From Heliocidaris erythrogramma (Eukaryota > Echinodermata > Echinoidea > Camarodonta > Echinometridae), in NCBI GenBank assembly GCA_025617745.1, contig CM046861.1, forward strand, positions 16,527,563 through 16,591,562: a DNA stretch of 64,000 bases, given 5' to 3'. The notes beneath the pieces were generated by a model. The model was not told the DNA's origin, searched no databases, and saw nothing but the letters and a program-made list of their open reading frames with translations. Shown piece after piece: positions 21,422 to 32,795 of this stretch. How positions within the stretch are numbered: position 1 is the stretch's first letter; every line of letters starts with the position of its first letter. The translations under genes and the position numbers were made by a program.

Positions 21422-23656
21422 TAGGTTTTTTGCGGTCAATTTCGGACTTTTTTCATTCAATTTGATATAAGAGTTCTTCAAATTAGCGAAAAAAATCAGC
21501 ACCGTAAAATTCATCATTCAACTTGGTATTTTGGTCATTCAAATTCGCACTTAGATCAAACAATTTAACACTTTTCTCATTCAAAATAAAAAGTAGGTTG
21601 GGAGCATTCAACTGATTCGCCACCATGCCGGAAAGAGTCTCTGCCAGCATTCAAATTCGCACGTGGGCATTCGAATTCGTAATAATTTTAGCATGTTTAA
21701 GGTATTTGGACTTTTAATTAATTTACTTTGAAATAAATTGTTTTGTAATGCGTGGTTAGGCTTCCTTTTCATTACTTAGTTCCATTCCATAGGCCTTATA
21801 GCTTTTATAATCATGGACTTAAACACAATACCCCAACCCTTCCCAATGAAAACACACAGATACTTTTATGAAAGAAATAATTTTCCTAAATAACTTTATT
21901 AGTTATTACACTATGAACACGATGACAAAGAGAGCGGACAAAATATACAGCTCCTCATTGTACCCTCCACAATTGCTCTGGTAGACAAAAGAACATCCCT
22001 TCATTACTATTATGTAAAATAAGCAGAACAGGTGAATATGCATGTGACACCTGTTCTACATATTTTTACATAATAGCAATGAAGGGACGTTCTTTTGTCT
22101 ACCAGGGCAATTGTGGAAGGTACAATGAGGAGCTGTATATTTTGTCCGCTTCTTTGTTCGCCATGTTCATAGTGTTAAACCCACTGACATACATTTAACA
22201 ATATAACATTATGAAATAGATCTTCACTTGAAAGTATGAACAATAATTAGTGTGTAAACTTGTTAGACCATAAATTTGAGAAAGTCAATAATGTTATAAA
22301 AAATTGCTAAAATATATGTATAGATGAGATAAACATGAATTAATTAAAAGAAGCTTATATGAATAACAGAATACATGAAAGCTCATATGGAATTCGAAAC
22401 TAATATAATTATCAAAATTAAAGGAGAATTAAGCCCTGATTATAAATTTAATTACATTGGAAGGTGTAATATATTCCTACTTATTGGCCTAAATCATTTT
22501 CTAATAAGATATCAGAAAAGGGTATAAATAAAGATATTCCAACACCCGGTATCGTCTCCTACTCATTTACATGGGGGCTGCCATTTTCTTGCTGATTTTG
22601 AGTTGTACATGAACCATTGAGAAATGTTCCAGTCAGGAAGATATTTTGAATCCAAATCCTAAATTGATTTTCTTCAATACCTAACATCCCATATGTGACG
22701 GAAAATATAAAGTGGATGTTTACATATATTATAAAAATTAAATCTTTATAATGATACTTTTAAATTGTCTGGTTTTGCTTAACAAAAATCTATTTTCTTG
22801 GGTTTGCCAAACAGAGCAGAACATAATATATGCAGCATGCATTCTGACTTTTCAAGTCCATTTCCCGAAAGCAGGTGAATGCATAGTTTGCCGCTGTAGA
22901 TGCTCAGGGAAGAAGCATCCATAAAATTTGAATTAATTTGCTCCGTCCCATACGTCCAGTATCGAGAAAATAGATTTCTATTAAGCGAATATCGATTTTC
23001 AACAGAAATATATAAGGAAATCTTCAGTTTAAAAATAAATTGACATATCTATTCTATATTTTTAATCTCAAATGGGTTTTTAATTTTGAAAAAGGCAATT
23101 GAGCATTTGGATTAAGAAAATCTTCTTGTACACATAAACAAAATGCTGTTAGCAGACGATACATATTGCTAGCAGATGGTAAATTTTGCTCAGAAAAATT
23201 TGATTCGTATCGATCTCGTATATTTTGACGCGAAGCCATATAGTCTAACAAGTAGGAATAAATAACACCTTTGAACACTATCGTCTTTATTTTTGAGCGT
23301 AATTCTCCTTTAATAAAGAATAATAACCTAATAAAATGCGTTCGACGTAAATTACGAATTCGAATGCTCAATGTGCGAAAAAGAATGCTCTGAAATGAAT
23401 TTGAATGCTGGAATAACGGTATTGCACAATCGCATCACCTCCCGTTCTAAATTGAATGACCGTTTTACGAACTTGATGCATTTTTTGCGAATTCGAATAA
23501 AATTAGTCTAAATTGGATTGATAAAAGTGCTAATACGAATGCATGAAATATTAATTTGAATACTTAAATGCTTGTACAGGGCCAAATTCCTCTAAATTGA
23601 ATGCACGTAGTATGAATTTGACTGATGAACTTACGAAATTGACCGCAAAAACCTAT
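21422..23656. mobile_element. Foldback-type transposon with subterminal repeats
   Basis: Inverted ends read TAGGTTTTTTGCGGTCAATT on the left and the reverse complement at 23635-23656. Both subterminal regions (about 21440-21700 and 23340-23640) are crowded with variants of ATTCAAATTCG and its complement. The 1.6 kb between has no supported coding sequence and contains another foldback element. The density of repeated words near both ends resembles transposase-binding subterminal repeats. Confidence 0.7.
21911..22175. mobile_element. Near-perfect palindromic MITE
   Basis: Two arms of about 120 bases, reverse complements with few mismatches, surround a short centre (about 22025-22060). Ends are CACTATGAACA. 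TTA borders both sides, as expected for a 3-bp TTA duplication (PIF/Harbinger-like; inferred). It sits inside the 21422-23656 element. Confidence 0.8.
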
Positions 23657-24170
23657 ATTATAAAACGGGTTCAAGAATGTAGCCCTCCTGATTATATTAG
23701 TCAAATAACACCACGTGACCGTGCAAAAAAGTGATACCATACGGCAAAAAAGGCTCTAAACCACGGATGAGCTGCGCGTACGCGTACCTGGTGCGTGCAA
23801 ACTTAAAACGCAATGAAATCGCGTAGTTTAATTGTCATTTTAGCGCAGGGATTACATATTCAACGTGCATGACTTTTGTTTGCTGCGCTTCTGTCATGTC
23901 ATCGAGGAAAGCAAATGGCAGCCTCCATGACTGTGCGACTCTTGGCGTTTCTATATGGGGTTCGTAACCATTTATATAGACTTCATATTCATATTATTGC
24001 CGACCCGATTTGTAAGTTCGTGCGTTAGTGCGATCTGGCAACACGCAGGTTTTTATCGTGGTGTCAAACACACTAGGCTTGCGCCACGAAGTGGCAGCGT
24101 CCTGAGTGAAACCAGTACGATTCGGTGGGTCTCACAATTTACCAATGTTCAAATGACCATTGAAAATATG
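23657..24170. mobile_element. Foldback MITE, copy A (3' end missing)
   Basis: It starts TTATAAAACGGGTTCAAGAA and shares its body with 35914-36410 (inverted) and the pieces at 36778, 38664 and 44322. Landmarks include GCTGCGCGTACGCGTACC, GGCAGCCTCCATGACTGTGC and ATCTGGCAACA. The expected right terminal repeat is absent and similarity fades near 24150. Confidence 0.75.
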
Positions 24171-24339
24171 GCCATATAAGTTATTTTTTGAAATTAAAGT
24201 ATCATATATACGATGCCACTTACCTAAACAGACCTTCCGCAAATCAACTTTTCCTAAAAAATGTGTAGAATCGATGAATGTCACTTTTTACTCTCAATTT
24301 TCGAAACCAGTCCCATTCGCCATGTTGTTGAAGCAGAAG

Positions 24340-24590
24340 CGAAAATAGGCACTTGCGCATGCGCCTATGAATATTTATTACAACGACGGCATAGTTTTCG
24401 TCACAGGAATAATGAATATTCATATATCCACTGTGATCCGGCGATCTCTATTCGCTCGAGCTCCTGCCTGCCACTCGTCTTAATGAATATTCATAATGCT
24501 CCCTTCTTGTCTGACGCATGCGCATTGCAAGCAAAACACCGACCTACGGAAGTTTTTAGTACAGGCTTTTGGAGATAAATAGGCCTTTGT
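24340..24590. promoter_or_regulatory. Candidate regulatory segment with motif clusters
   Basis: Two NRF1-like CGCATGCGC words (about 24354 and 24517) flank three copies of an ATGAATATT(C/T)AT core (about 24368, 24412, 24484). The latter resembles POU-factor palindromic sites. No gene start is evident next to it. It could instead be part of an unrecognised element. Confidence 0.3.
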
Positions 24591-24744
24591 TGTATCATCC
24601 TCATTGAAAAGAAAGACGACAGTCAATCGTAAAGTATTGTAAGTACCTAAAGTAGCCTAAAATCAAATAATGTCATGTTTCATGGCTATCATTTTGACAA
24701 ACGACCTTGTAATTAAGAGACATCCAAGCAATCAAAGGACGTGT

Positions 24745-25070
24745 TCGGGCTGCCGCAGTAATTAGCCCATATGGATGAAATATGATAACATGAAAACATG
24801 ATTGACATCTTAATTAGATTTTGACCAACAATATATGGACATCGATTTTCTTCTGAAACGTTTCTTGGACAAAAGATGTCGAATAAGAAGATATTTTGGA
24901 AGTTATGTAAGCTCTAATTTTGTTTAAATAACCATCTGATGATTACTTCTGCTTATACGTGTGTGTTTATTTGAATGACGGTGGTAATTTGAAGGCTCAT
25001 GTTTTAGCCCATTTTACACAACGGTACAAACATGATTTTTTTATAAAATCATGACGTTACGATGGAAGTT
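24745..25070 (-). promoter_or_regulatory. Orphan receptor upstream block A
   Basis: Collinear with the upstream regions of the intact receptors: it has TCTGAAACGTTTCTTGGACA, the TTTGAATGACGGTGG stretch and the distal TTTTACACAACGGTAC. The adjacent receptor coding sequence is absent on the left side, where foldback MITE DNA and a motif cluster are found instead. It is a leftover of a lost array copy. Confidence 0.65.
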
Positions 25071-25562
25071 CCTTAGGAACTACGCTTTTTGTTTTGTCCA
25101 CCTCTACCGGAGCATCGCCATCGCGATAAAATCGCGATATTAGGGCCATTCTCACTTTTAAGTGAAAGTCCGCGGTGTTTCGTGCAGTTTCTTTGATGTG
25201 GACAGAAAAATCGCACGCAAACTAGCGAACAATATTACTCGCAAGTAAATTATGGAGATTTATCTATCTTTCCAATCATCCAATGTGAATTTAGACTCTG
25301 CGGAAATTGTGTAGCTCGCTCGTTTTACCCCTTTTAGGGGTGTTGGGCAGTATCACCATCAAAAATCAAGAAATTTGATCTGTATTAAAGGGATACTCAA
25401 CCGCAGATTGTGGACGTTTTAATGCCGCGAGAGGGCACCGTGATCATTACCTGATCATGCCGTTGCCCCTCGGGGCGCAAACCTCGTATAGACTGGTCCC
25501 CGCACAAACATGTACGCTTCACCTGAGCTCGAGCTCTCGTGCGAGATTCGGTCGGCTTCGTG

Positions 25563-28439
25563 TGTGAAGGTGCAAAAGCGCGAATTGGTGCAAAACCGCG
25601 AATTACCGCCTAGGCTTGTAGAAAAAAGGTTCGGCATGCGCATGCGACAACAGGATACGCACAGTGCCCGTGTGTGCGACGTACACATGCAACACGAGTT
25701 CTAATTCTGCGCTGTTCGATCGGGCATATGGAAAACTTTGTAGCATTTGACCCGGAGCGGCCTACGGATGCCTTATAATACGTGAAAATTCTAGTATATA
25801 CCCCCCCTTCCAGCAAAGAATCGCGTGCCAAAAGAAAACACAATGAGCTTTTACAAACCCTCGCCCTGCAAATCAAAGTTTAAACCTTAACTTTTCAATG
25901 AATATATTCTTGAAGCAATTTTGATTCGGGAAATTAAGGCGTTTTTGGACTAAAGCTGGACCTAAAATCATCAAAAATTGGAGAGTCTATGGCGCTTTGG
26001 CACAAATTACGTTATTTCTGCTGACATTGCTCAATGAAAATGAGCCTCAATCACTTGTCCTTTGTTCTATCGATTACCCTCGCACGCGAAAAGATTGTAG
26101 AGTGATCATGGTTTTGAATGATATGAAACTTATTTTGATTGGTTGAAAGGAACTTAGGGCGTTTTTCTTGTAAAATCAGAGCAAGTTTCTCATTTGTTAT
26201 CAGAGCCGTATTATTCAATGACGTGCACGTGCTTTCCTTTGTACAGCAATTCAATAGGCTTACGGAAAACGCATGCACAATGCACGCATTTGAGGATTGG
26301 CTGTCGGCGAGTGCACACACACAGAACCGCTCCGCCAAATGCAACATTTATGGCTAAAGTTTTCCATATGTTTTGCGAGAAGAATATCTTCTGGTTGTTT
26401 CTTTTCATGTGTGGGCCAGGTCTCTTTCTTTGCGGACTGGAGTCTACCAATACAGTGGCGTATCCAGGATTTCCTTCTGATTGACAATAGGGGGGGGGGG
26501 GGGGCGCCAGGAATTATTGATCGCCGTCATGGGGGAGGCGTCTTTGGAAAATTTTTGCTTCTGAAGAAGGGCTGAGATGCAAAATAGTGCTATATGTGAC
26601 CAATTTTGAAGCCTATTTAATGAACAATATTTTCAATTGGTACGAGGATTTTTTTTTTTTGCTAGTTTTTTTTTTTTACGACGGCCAATAGGGGGGGGGG
26701 GGCGCCTGTTGCGCCCCCCTGGATACGCCCCTGCAATACCAACTTTCCGTTCTGTGCCAAGAGTCATAGCCTGAGCCAGACTGCTGGGATGGAGATGGTG
26801 ATACCCGAGGGGGTGGGATTTTTTTTTCTCGCCAGCCCTCCGAACGTCGCTCAGTGGAGGGGTGTAGGGTATCAGATATTATGAGTCCAGTTTTCCTCCA
26901 TAATTCTCTGACAAGCAAAAAAAGTTATCAGTTCTAAAAGGGGATACAATTTTATTTAAAAGCCTCCTAAATCCGCCACTGATCCATGCCCGGACTGTCA
27001 CGTCAGTCTTGCGGGGTGGGTCTTTTTACAAGTTTTTCTCGGAGGGTTAATAGAACGACATTGTTAGGCTCTTGAGCTTCCAAACTAAATTTGGTGCTCG
27101 ATCCGGGTTTTTTCACAATTTAGGCAAGAGCCCGTATATGGCAACTTGGGTTTCAAGTCATGGATGTGAAGAATATGATTGCATAGTTTTGGGGGTCGAT
27201 CTCATTAAATTGAAAGATTGGGGGAAGCAATAAGATATAATTTTTATTTTTTATTTTTTTAAAATTTTGTTCCAATTACTTTATTTTTACTGTTTGTTTT
27301 TGTTGTTGTTGTTTTATTTTTTGCTCAGTGATTTTGTTTTTAATCATGTAAATCACTTGTAATTGTGATTTCTGTTGATTTCCTAACAAAAACACAAATA
27401 AAAAAAATAAGAGATCATTATTTTTTCCTCAATTCTATTGGAGTCATTTTTTACAGATCGGTTGTAAGAGAGAAAAGTGAGTATGAGAAAAATGAGAGGG
27501 GGAGGAGTGAGAGACAAAGAGAGATGGGGCAAAAGTAATGGGATATTCCTACAAAGACAGAATAGGACTGGTAATAAATAAATTATATCATCAGCTGCTA
27601 TATTGTTGGTTACTAGTTAATTCAATTCAAAACACGGAGGCCATCCCCCTTTTCGTACAATCGGTAAAGGCCCTATTGCGTTGGTGATGGCTTCGAAGCA
27701 AGCCCCTATACTGTTTTCTTCGCCTGTCGTCTCACATTTCTACAGCAGAATATTACAAATAACTTACCGTAAGTTGGTTATATTGGTGGCGTATCCAGGA
27801 ATGCAGGGAGAGGGGGGAGGCTCACGCCTGACGAACAAAAATATCATCAGATGCATTCTATTTAGGATTTTAGGACAGGCAAGGAAATTTTTTTTCTCAC
27901 AGTTTTCAGATTCTGTGCGGGGGGGGGGGGGGGGGGTACACATTTCCTTTCATTCGATGTGTAACTAACATATGCAGATTTGGTTTTGGCTGGCACATAG
28001 GGGCACGTACATTCCTGGATATATAATCTTGGATACGCCACTCTTAATGTAATCTTTATATTTATATAAGGAATTGCTCGCACGCAATCTCATTTTATTA
28101 AAGCCTTTTCTGTCTTGAATTTTAAAAGAATAAAGCTAATAAAATTACATTGCAGGTCTATAATCCCTATAATTTCCATAAATCATATCAAATGAAATAT
28201 TCTGATTTAATAGAAAAATAAAGATAGCACATTATTATTTTTAAATAACTTTTCTCGACATTCCCGTCAGATATCGCAGTGTTTGCTCATATAGAGCTTA
28301 ATACCAGGGAACATGTTTGGACCATAGGTTTGGACCCAATACGCGTGCACTGTGTGTGTACGTTTTTGCGGAACTCTTTTCTACTCAGCTGGGCGGCAAT
28401 TCGCGGTTTTGCACCAATTCGCGCTTTTGCACCTTCACA
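25563..28439. mobile_element. 2.9-kb terminal-inverted-repeat element nested in the TTAA element
   Basis: Inverted ends of about 48 bases begin TGTGAAGGTGCAAAAGCGCG and differ at one position. TTCGTG is duplicated on either side (25557-25562 and 28440-28445), exactly where the short relatives have one copy. The interior holds a hAT-like element, poly-G tracts and AT-rich filler. No transposase gene was recognised. Confidence 0.8.
26453..26733. mobile_element. hAT-like G-run element
   Basis: Ends CAGTGGCGTATCCAGG and CCTGGATACGCCCCTG are inverted repeats, with CAATA on both sides. Nearly identical in sequence and layout to 31226-31487, which indicates recent mobility of this family. Opposed G-run motifs AATAGGGGGG and GGGCGCC lie near both ends. 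Confidence 0.8.
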
Positions 28440-28824
28440 TTCGTGCAGTCGAAATGTAATCCCACTTAGTCCAACGGACGCGTTCGACGCACAAACTTTG
28501 TGTACGAATGAATGGGGCTTACGCAATCCTGACTTTCCCCCATATGCTTTCCCCACAGCCGCCCGGTTGCGTATCCCTTTAACAATCGATTGTTGATTGT
28601 TTGTTCGCGCAATATTTATCAGGTCGCAAAGCAAACTGGGAACAAAATATGCCCAAGTGCATTGCAATCCGTAACTACAAAGAGTTTGGAAGTCAGTTTG
28701 AATCGTGAGGTGAAATATCTCAAGTATTTTCATTGCGATGTTTACAGGTGAAAATGGCCCTGTTAATAAAATCGCGGCGTTTGGACTGTATAGTGTTAGT
28801 GGGCTTTTTCACAAGCGGTATAGT

Positions 28825-29025
28825 GCCACGCACAATGTCACAACGACTAACATGTCACAAAATTGTGATATTCTGATTTGACCATCTAACGAACAATGTC
28901 ACAACCAACGCATAATGTCACAACTTTTCTCACGCATAACGTCACATCCTTTGACGCATAATGTCACAACAGACCTATTGTGTGATAACGTCACAACAGC
29001 ATAACACATAATGTCACAACTTTTA
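28825..29025. repeat. Cluster of TGTCACAAC words
   Basis: About nine exact or near matches to AATGTCACAAC or AACGTCACA occur in 200 bases, irregularly spaced and mostly in one orientation. Several are preceded by ACGCATA. Spacing is too uneven for a simple satellite. It could be a subterminal repeat zone of a transposon or a transcription-factor site cluster. Confidence 0.6.
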
Positions 29026-29029
29026 TAGA

Positions 29030-30480
29030 ACATTTTCATCAACAAAGGTAGTTCTACTTAATAGAATGCAATAAAAATAAATCAATCACAGATTTTTTTC
29101 CAGTATTGCTTTACAGGCCTATTTTATTTGTAAAATGCGGCATTATATAAATTCTTATCTTAGTGACATACATCATATTCACACGTGCATGCATATGCAA
29201 GAGTTCCTGTTTACAATGCTGCCACCTTCAACATCACATTTTATAGTTCCATTGGCTTAAACATGTTAAAAGATCTCATGATGTTGTTAAGGAAAGGAAT
29301 ATTTTAAATCAGAACTTGTCTGTACAATGTAATAACTACTAAACAACTAGACAGTACAAGTATCGGTATCGGTATTTTTTTCTTTTAATTTTAGTTTGTG
29401 AAACCAAATACTAGTACTGCTTGGCAACTTTTCTCCAGGGGCGTCGTCAGTTGACCATTTTTGAATAAGGGAGGGTGGGGCGGATCAAATTTGCCGACGA
29501 GTGGCCCAAATCTTCCAAAATGTCTCCCGGAAATGTCCAAAACTGAAAATAGAACAAATAAAAAGTAAACAAATAATAATCATGACAGGTCCCCGGATTT
29601 TCAAGTCTGCCGACTCGGAAGAAGCTGGTGGTGAGAAAAAAAAATGTAATAGGTTTAGGCGGTTTGCCGACAAGGCTAAAAAAATGTAAAATTTGACGAC
29701 AGATAATTTTGAAGAAGGTTGTAATACATATTTACCTCTTCAAGTATTTATTTTGAGTTAAGTAACAAACACCAAACATTGATTTTATGATATTCATTCT
29801 TAGAAGATCTATGAACATTGCTTTACATATATTTTTATTTGATTTAATATCATTGGAAACTATGGCAGGCCCTATAAAAGACACTGGATTAACTTAATTT
29901 TACTTTATTTGAAAGCTTGACATGAAATGTTCAGGCGATAGAGCATGAACAGATAAGAGGGCAATGTCGCCCTCTTATATACAACTAGCCTGGCGTAAAT
30001 CATGGAAATCGATGGATATCGCCAACAAACTAACAACAACAATAACAACAACAATCAGGCGACAGGTATACGCTCATTTTTATTGTGCATTAATGCTATT
30101 CATCGCGCTCTCTTTGTAACATTTGAAAAATGTTATGTCCTGGTGCTACGTTTTATAAAAATGATCATGACTTCGTAGTTTTAGCTAAGATCCTTGTGAA
30201 ATTCACAGGAGATTTAGGTGTAACAACTGAGAATTGAGAGTAATTTAAGATGTTTCCGATCAGAATCTCGTTGTATTTTTAGGAGACACCCCGTAGTTTT
30301 GAGCAGAGCAGAGATCGAGATTCCGAGTGCAAAACGAACGCAGCCTGTATACAAATCCAATGAATGCAAAAAGAACGATGGAGTTTCGTACGCTTGCTAG
30401 GCAAATCGCATGCGTCGGATGTCTGCTGCAGCTTTAAGGCTGTTACTTTAGCAATAGTTTAATTGATCGACTAATAGGGG
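29030..30480. other. No recognisable gene
   Basis: AT-rich intergenic DNA. There is a small inverted repeat (AGAGGGCAATGTCGCCCTCT at about 29956) and several low-complexity runs. No supported coding sequence. Confidence 0.4.
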
Positions 30481-30550
30481 TTATATTATGGGGGTTCCAG
30501 TTTCCCTCCACAATTTGTTTTTTTCGCCAGACCTGCAACTTTCGCTCAGT

Positions 30551-30583
<33 letters not shown>

Positions 30584-30965
30584 TGGGGGTTCCAGTTTCC
30601 CTCCATAATTCCCTGACAAGCAAAAAAAAAAAAAAAAAAAAAGAAAGGTCTTCATTCTAAAAGGGGGGGGGGGGGGCAGAATCGAGAAAATGGCGGGTAG
30701 TCTATGGTCAAAATGCACACTTTTCTTCCAAAAGGGGGGCACGGGCCGGAAGTGCCCGTAAGTGATGTTTTCCTGCCATCTACTAACGCAATAGAGACCA
30801 TAAAAAGCAGTCCCGTGCTATAGGAACGTATTGTGTGGGTCTGGACATATTATGATGGCGTTTTTCTATGCACATTAAATTTTTACTTGGCGAAGGGGGG
30901 GGGGGGGGGGGGGGGGTTTAAACCCATAACCCCCCCCCCCCCCCCCCCGTAGATCCGCCACTGGT
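30480..30965. mobile_element. Degraded G-run element, hAT-like right end
   Basis: The right end GTAGATCCGCCACTG matches the hAT-like ends elsewhere. Inside are a G-run of about 31 bases (30549-30579), the repeated phrase TTCCAGTTTCCCTCCA (twice) and CCCTGACAAGCAAAA, shared with 26900 and 37430. The left end was not identified. Confidence 0.55.
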
Positions 30966-31225
30966 TAGGGCCTCACCTCAATTCAATTCAATTTAATTCA
31001 AAACAAATTTTATTTCCTTCTGAGTTGTTACATACATGAGATACAAACAAAAGAAAAACGTTCAAGTACAATAATTGAAGGAGGCATGGTCCCCGAAAAG
31101 CATAACAATGCTTGTGATTGGTAATGCCTGTTTACAAAAATGACAAACATTTAAAAAGTGAAGTAGATATATACAACATATATAACAAGATAAAAGTTCG
31201 AGGGATAGGGATAGAAAGAAAGTAA

Positions 31226-31487
31226 CAGTGGCGTATCCAGGATTTTCCAATAGGGGGGGGGGGGGGCGCCAGGAATTATTGATCGCCGTCATGGGGGAGG
31301 GGTCTTTGGAAAGTTTTTGCTTCTGAAGAAGGGCTGAGCTGCAAAATAGTGCTATATGTGACCAATTTTGAAGCCTATTTAATGAACAATATTTAAATTG
31401 GTATGAGCGGTTTTTTTTCTAGTTTTTTTTTTTACGACGGCCAATAGGGGGGGGGGCGCCTGTTGCGCCCCCCTGGATACGCCCCTG
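31226..31487. mobile_element. hAT-like G-run element
   Basis: Ends CAGTGGCGTATCCAGG and CCTGGATACGCCCCTG with AAGTAA duplicated on both sides (31220-31225, 31488-31493). The interior is nearly the same as 26453-26733. Non-coding. Confidence 0.85.
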
Positions 31488-31712
31488 AAGTAATATAGGA
31501 TAGAGGAATACCATGAACAATGTGAAAGATATGTTTGATCACTGTTAAATCTTATATCAGGTGCAATAACTATACATTCAACAGGAATACTGACAACGTA
31601 TATTTTAGGATGAAGCAAGGCTAAATTTACATGTGAATTTCAAAGACAAATAATCAGAGAGGTCAAACTATGATTTACATCTTTATATGCCTGGATGCCT
31701 GAATGTTCTTTA

Positions 31713-32795
31713 CTACTGCCTAGCGCCTATTAGGCAGTTGGCCGTTTTTGATGCGCCGTTTCGGAAAGCTGTCAAACACAGTCTCCGAGCTTCAGAGTTC
31801 GTCAGAAGGTATATTATCGGCTGAAACCATGTATAACATCCTGATAGTGAGTCAAAGACATTCGCCCAAAAATGGTTTAACGGTATTAAAAAAACAGTCA
31901 TACTAGGTGCCCAAACGAGACAAAAGGTGGCGGTTGTAAGGAGAACTGTAACGAATCCTTTAGTTCCTCTTCTGCGTGGTCGATCACGGTTGAATACATG
32001 ATCACTTACGACGTTGACATGGAGATTTGGGGGTGGCTTTCGACGACTGCGATCTTCAAAATTGGAATCGCGTGTCTCAATATTGGCAAGATTGACCGGG
32101 ATGGTTGGGCGAGTGTTTTCTAGATGTCTGACCGCATTTCTTAACTGACGAGCAATGAGCAGTAATCTAATATTCAATATTGATGTAATAACCACAGTTG
32201 CACAAATAGGAATTATTTGAAGAGTCGTGTGCAGAATTGATGTCCACGTAGTGTTTGGGCTGATCTCTTGGGATAAACAAAGGTCTGTCCAGAGCTTTAT
32301 AAAGGGTGAAGCAGGAATTGGCAGATATATTCCTGAAATCAGCAATATTAGCAGGAAAGTGGACACCAGAGTGAAGTAGAATCGAGTTCTGGTCACAATC
32401 GTGTAATATCGTAGTGGTATTGTGACGAGGAGATATAGGTTCAAATTGATCCCACAAAGGCAAGCCAATACTGACATAAGAGAAGTTTGGTATGCAAAGG
32501 CAAACGCTTGACTCAAAACGTTGCAGTAATTGTCATCAGTGTTTCCAATTGAATACACGAGAACGAGCCAAATGTTCCAAATGATTCCTAATACCATGTC
32601 CGATACAGCTAGAGTCTGGTAAAGAAATCGCATGTTTTCTTGGAGCTCCTTTTGGTGTTTGATAGCAACCAAGACTATTGCATTTAAAATCACACAGAGA
32701 AAAGCTGTTACAATCTTGAAACCCTCAATTAGGCCTACCGCACCGCTGCTAACGTGAGTATTTTTAACCATGCTCAAAGATTCCATAGTCGCCAT
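31713..32795 (-). CDS. Class A GPCR, array copy 4, intact
   Basis: A 360-residue single-exon receptor beginning MATMESLSMVKNT. An in-frame ATG 30 codons upstream (32885) exists, but that extension has no counterpart in paralogs and lies in the upstream block, so 32795 is preferred. Motifs: LAVSDMVLG (TM2), VTIPLRYYTIVTR where the usual Arg of the TM3 motif is Ile (T-I-P), FCLVWAP (TM6), and FQPIIYLLTNSEARRL (TM7/helix 8). Loss of that Arg is unusual, because it normally contacts the G protein in the active state. The tail ends in ASKTANCLIGARQ, longer than copies 2 and 3. Otherwise the predicted topology matches copy 3. Confidence 0.93.
   Translation of the reverse strand: MATMESLSMVKNTHVSSGAVGLIEGFKIVTAFLCVILNAIVLVAIKHQKELQENMRFLYQTLAVSDMVLGIIWNIWLVLVYSIGNTDDNYCNVLSQAFAFAYQTSLMSVLACLCGINLNLYLLVTIPLRYYTIVTRTRFYFTLVSTFLLILLISGIYLPIPASPFIKLWTDLCLSQEISPNTTWTSILHTTLQIIPICATVVITSILNIRLLLIARQLRNAVRHLENTRPTIPVNLANIETRDSNFEDRSRRKPPPNLHVNVVSDHVFNRDRPRRRGTKGFVTVLLTTATFCLVWAPSMTVFLIPLNHFWANVFDSLSGCYTWFQPIIYLLTNSEARRLCLTAFRNGASKTANCLIGARQ

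Larger units (their letters stand above)
25389..28578. mobile_element. TTAA-flanked element interrupted by a nested insertion
   Basis: Both outer ends are AGGGATAC-type inverted repeats flanked by TTAA (25385-25388 and 28579-28582). The first ~170 and last ~135 bases match the two short copies at 47260-47548 and 48435-48727. The middle is occupied by the insertion at 25563-28439. TTAA duplication with AGGG ends suggests Kolobok; piggyBac is the alternative. Confidence 0.8.
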
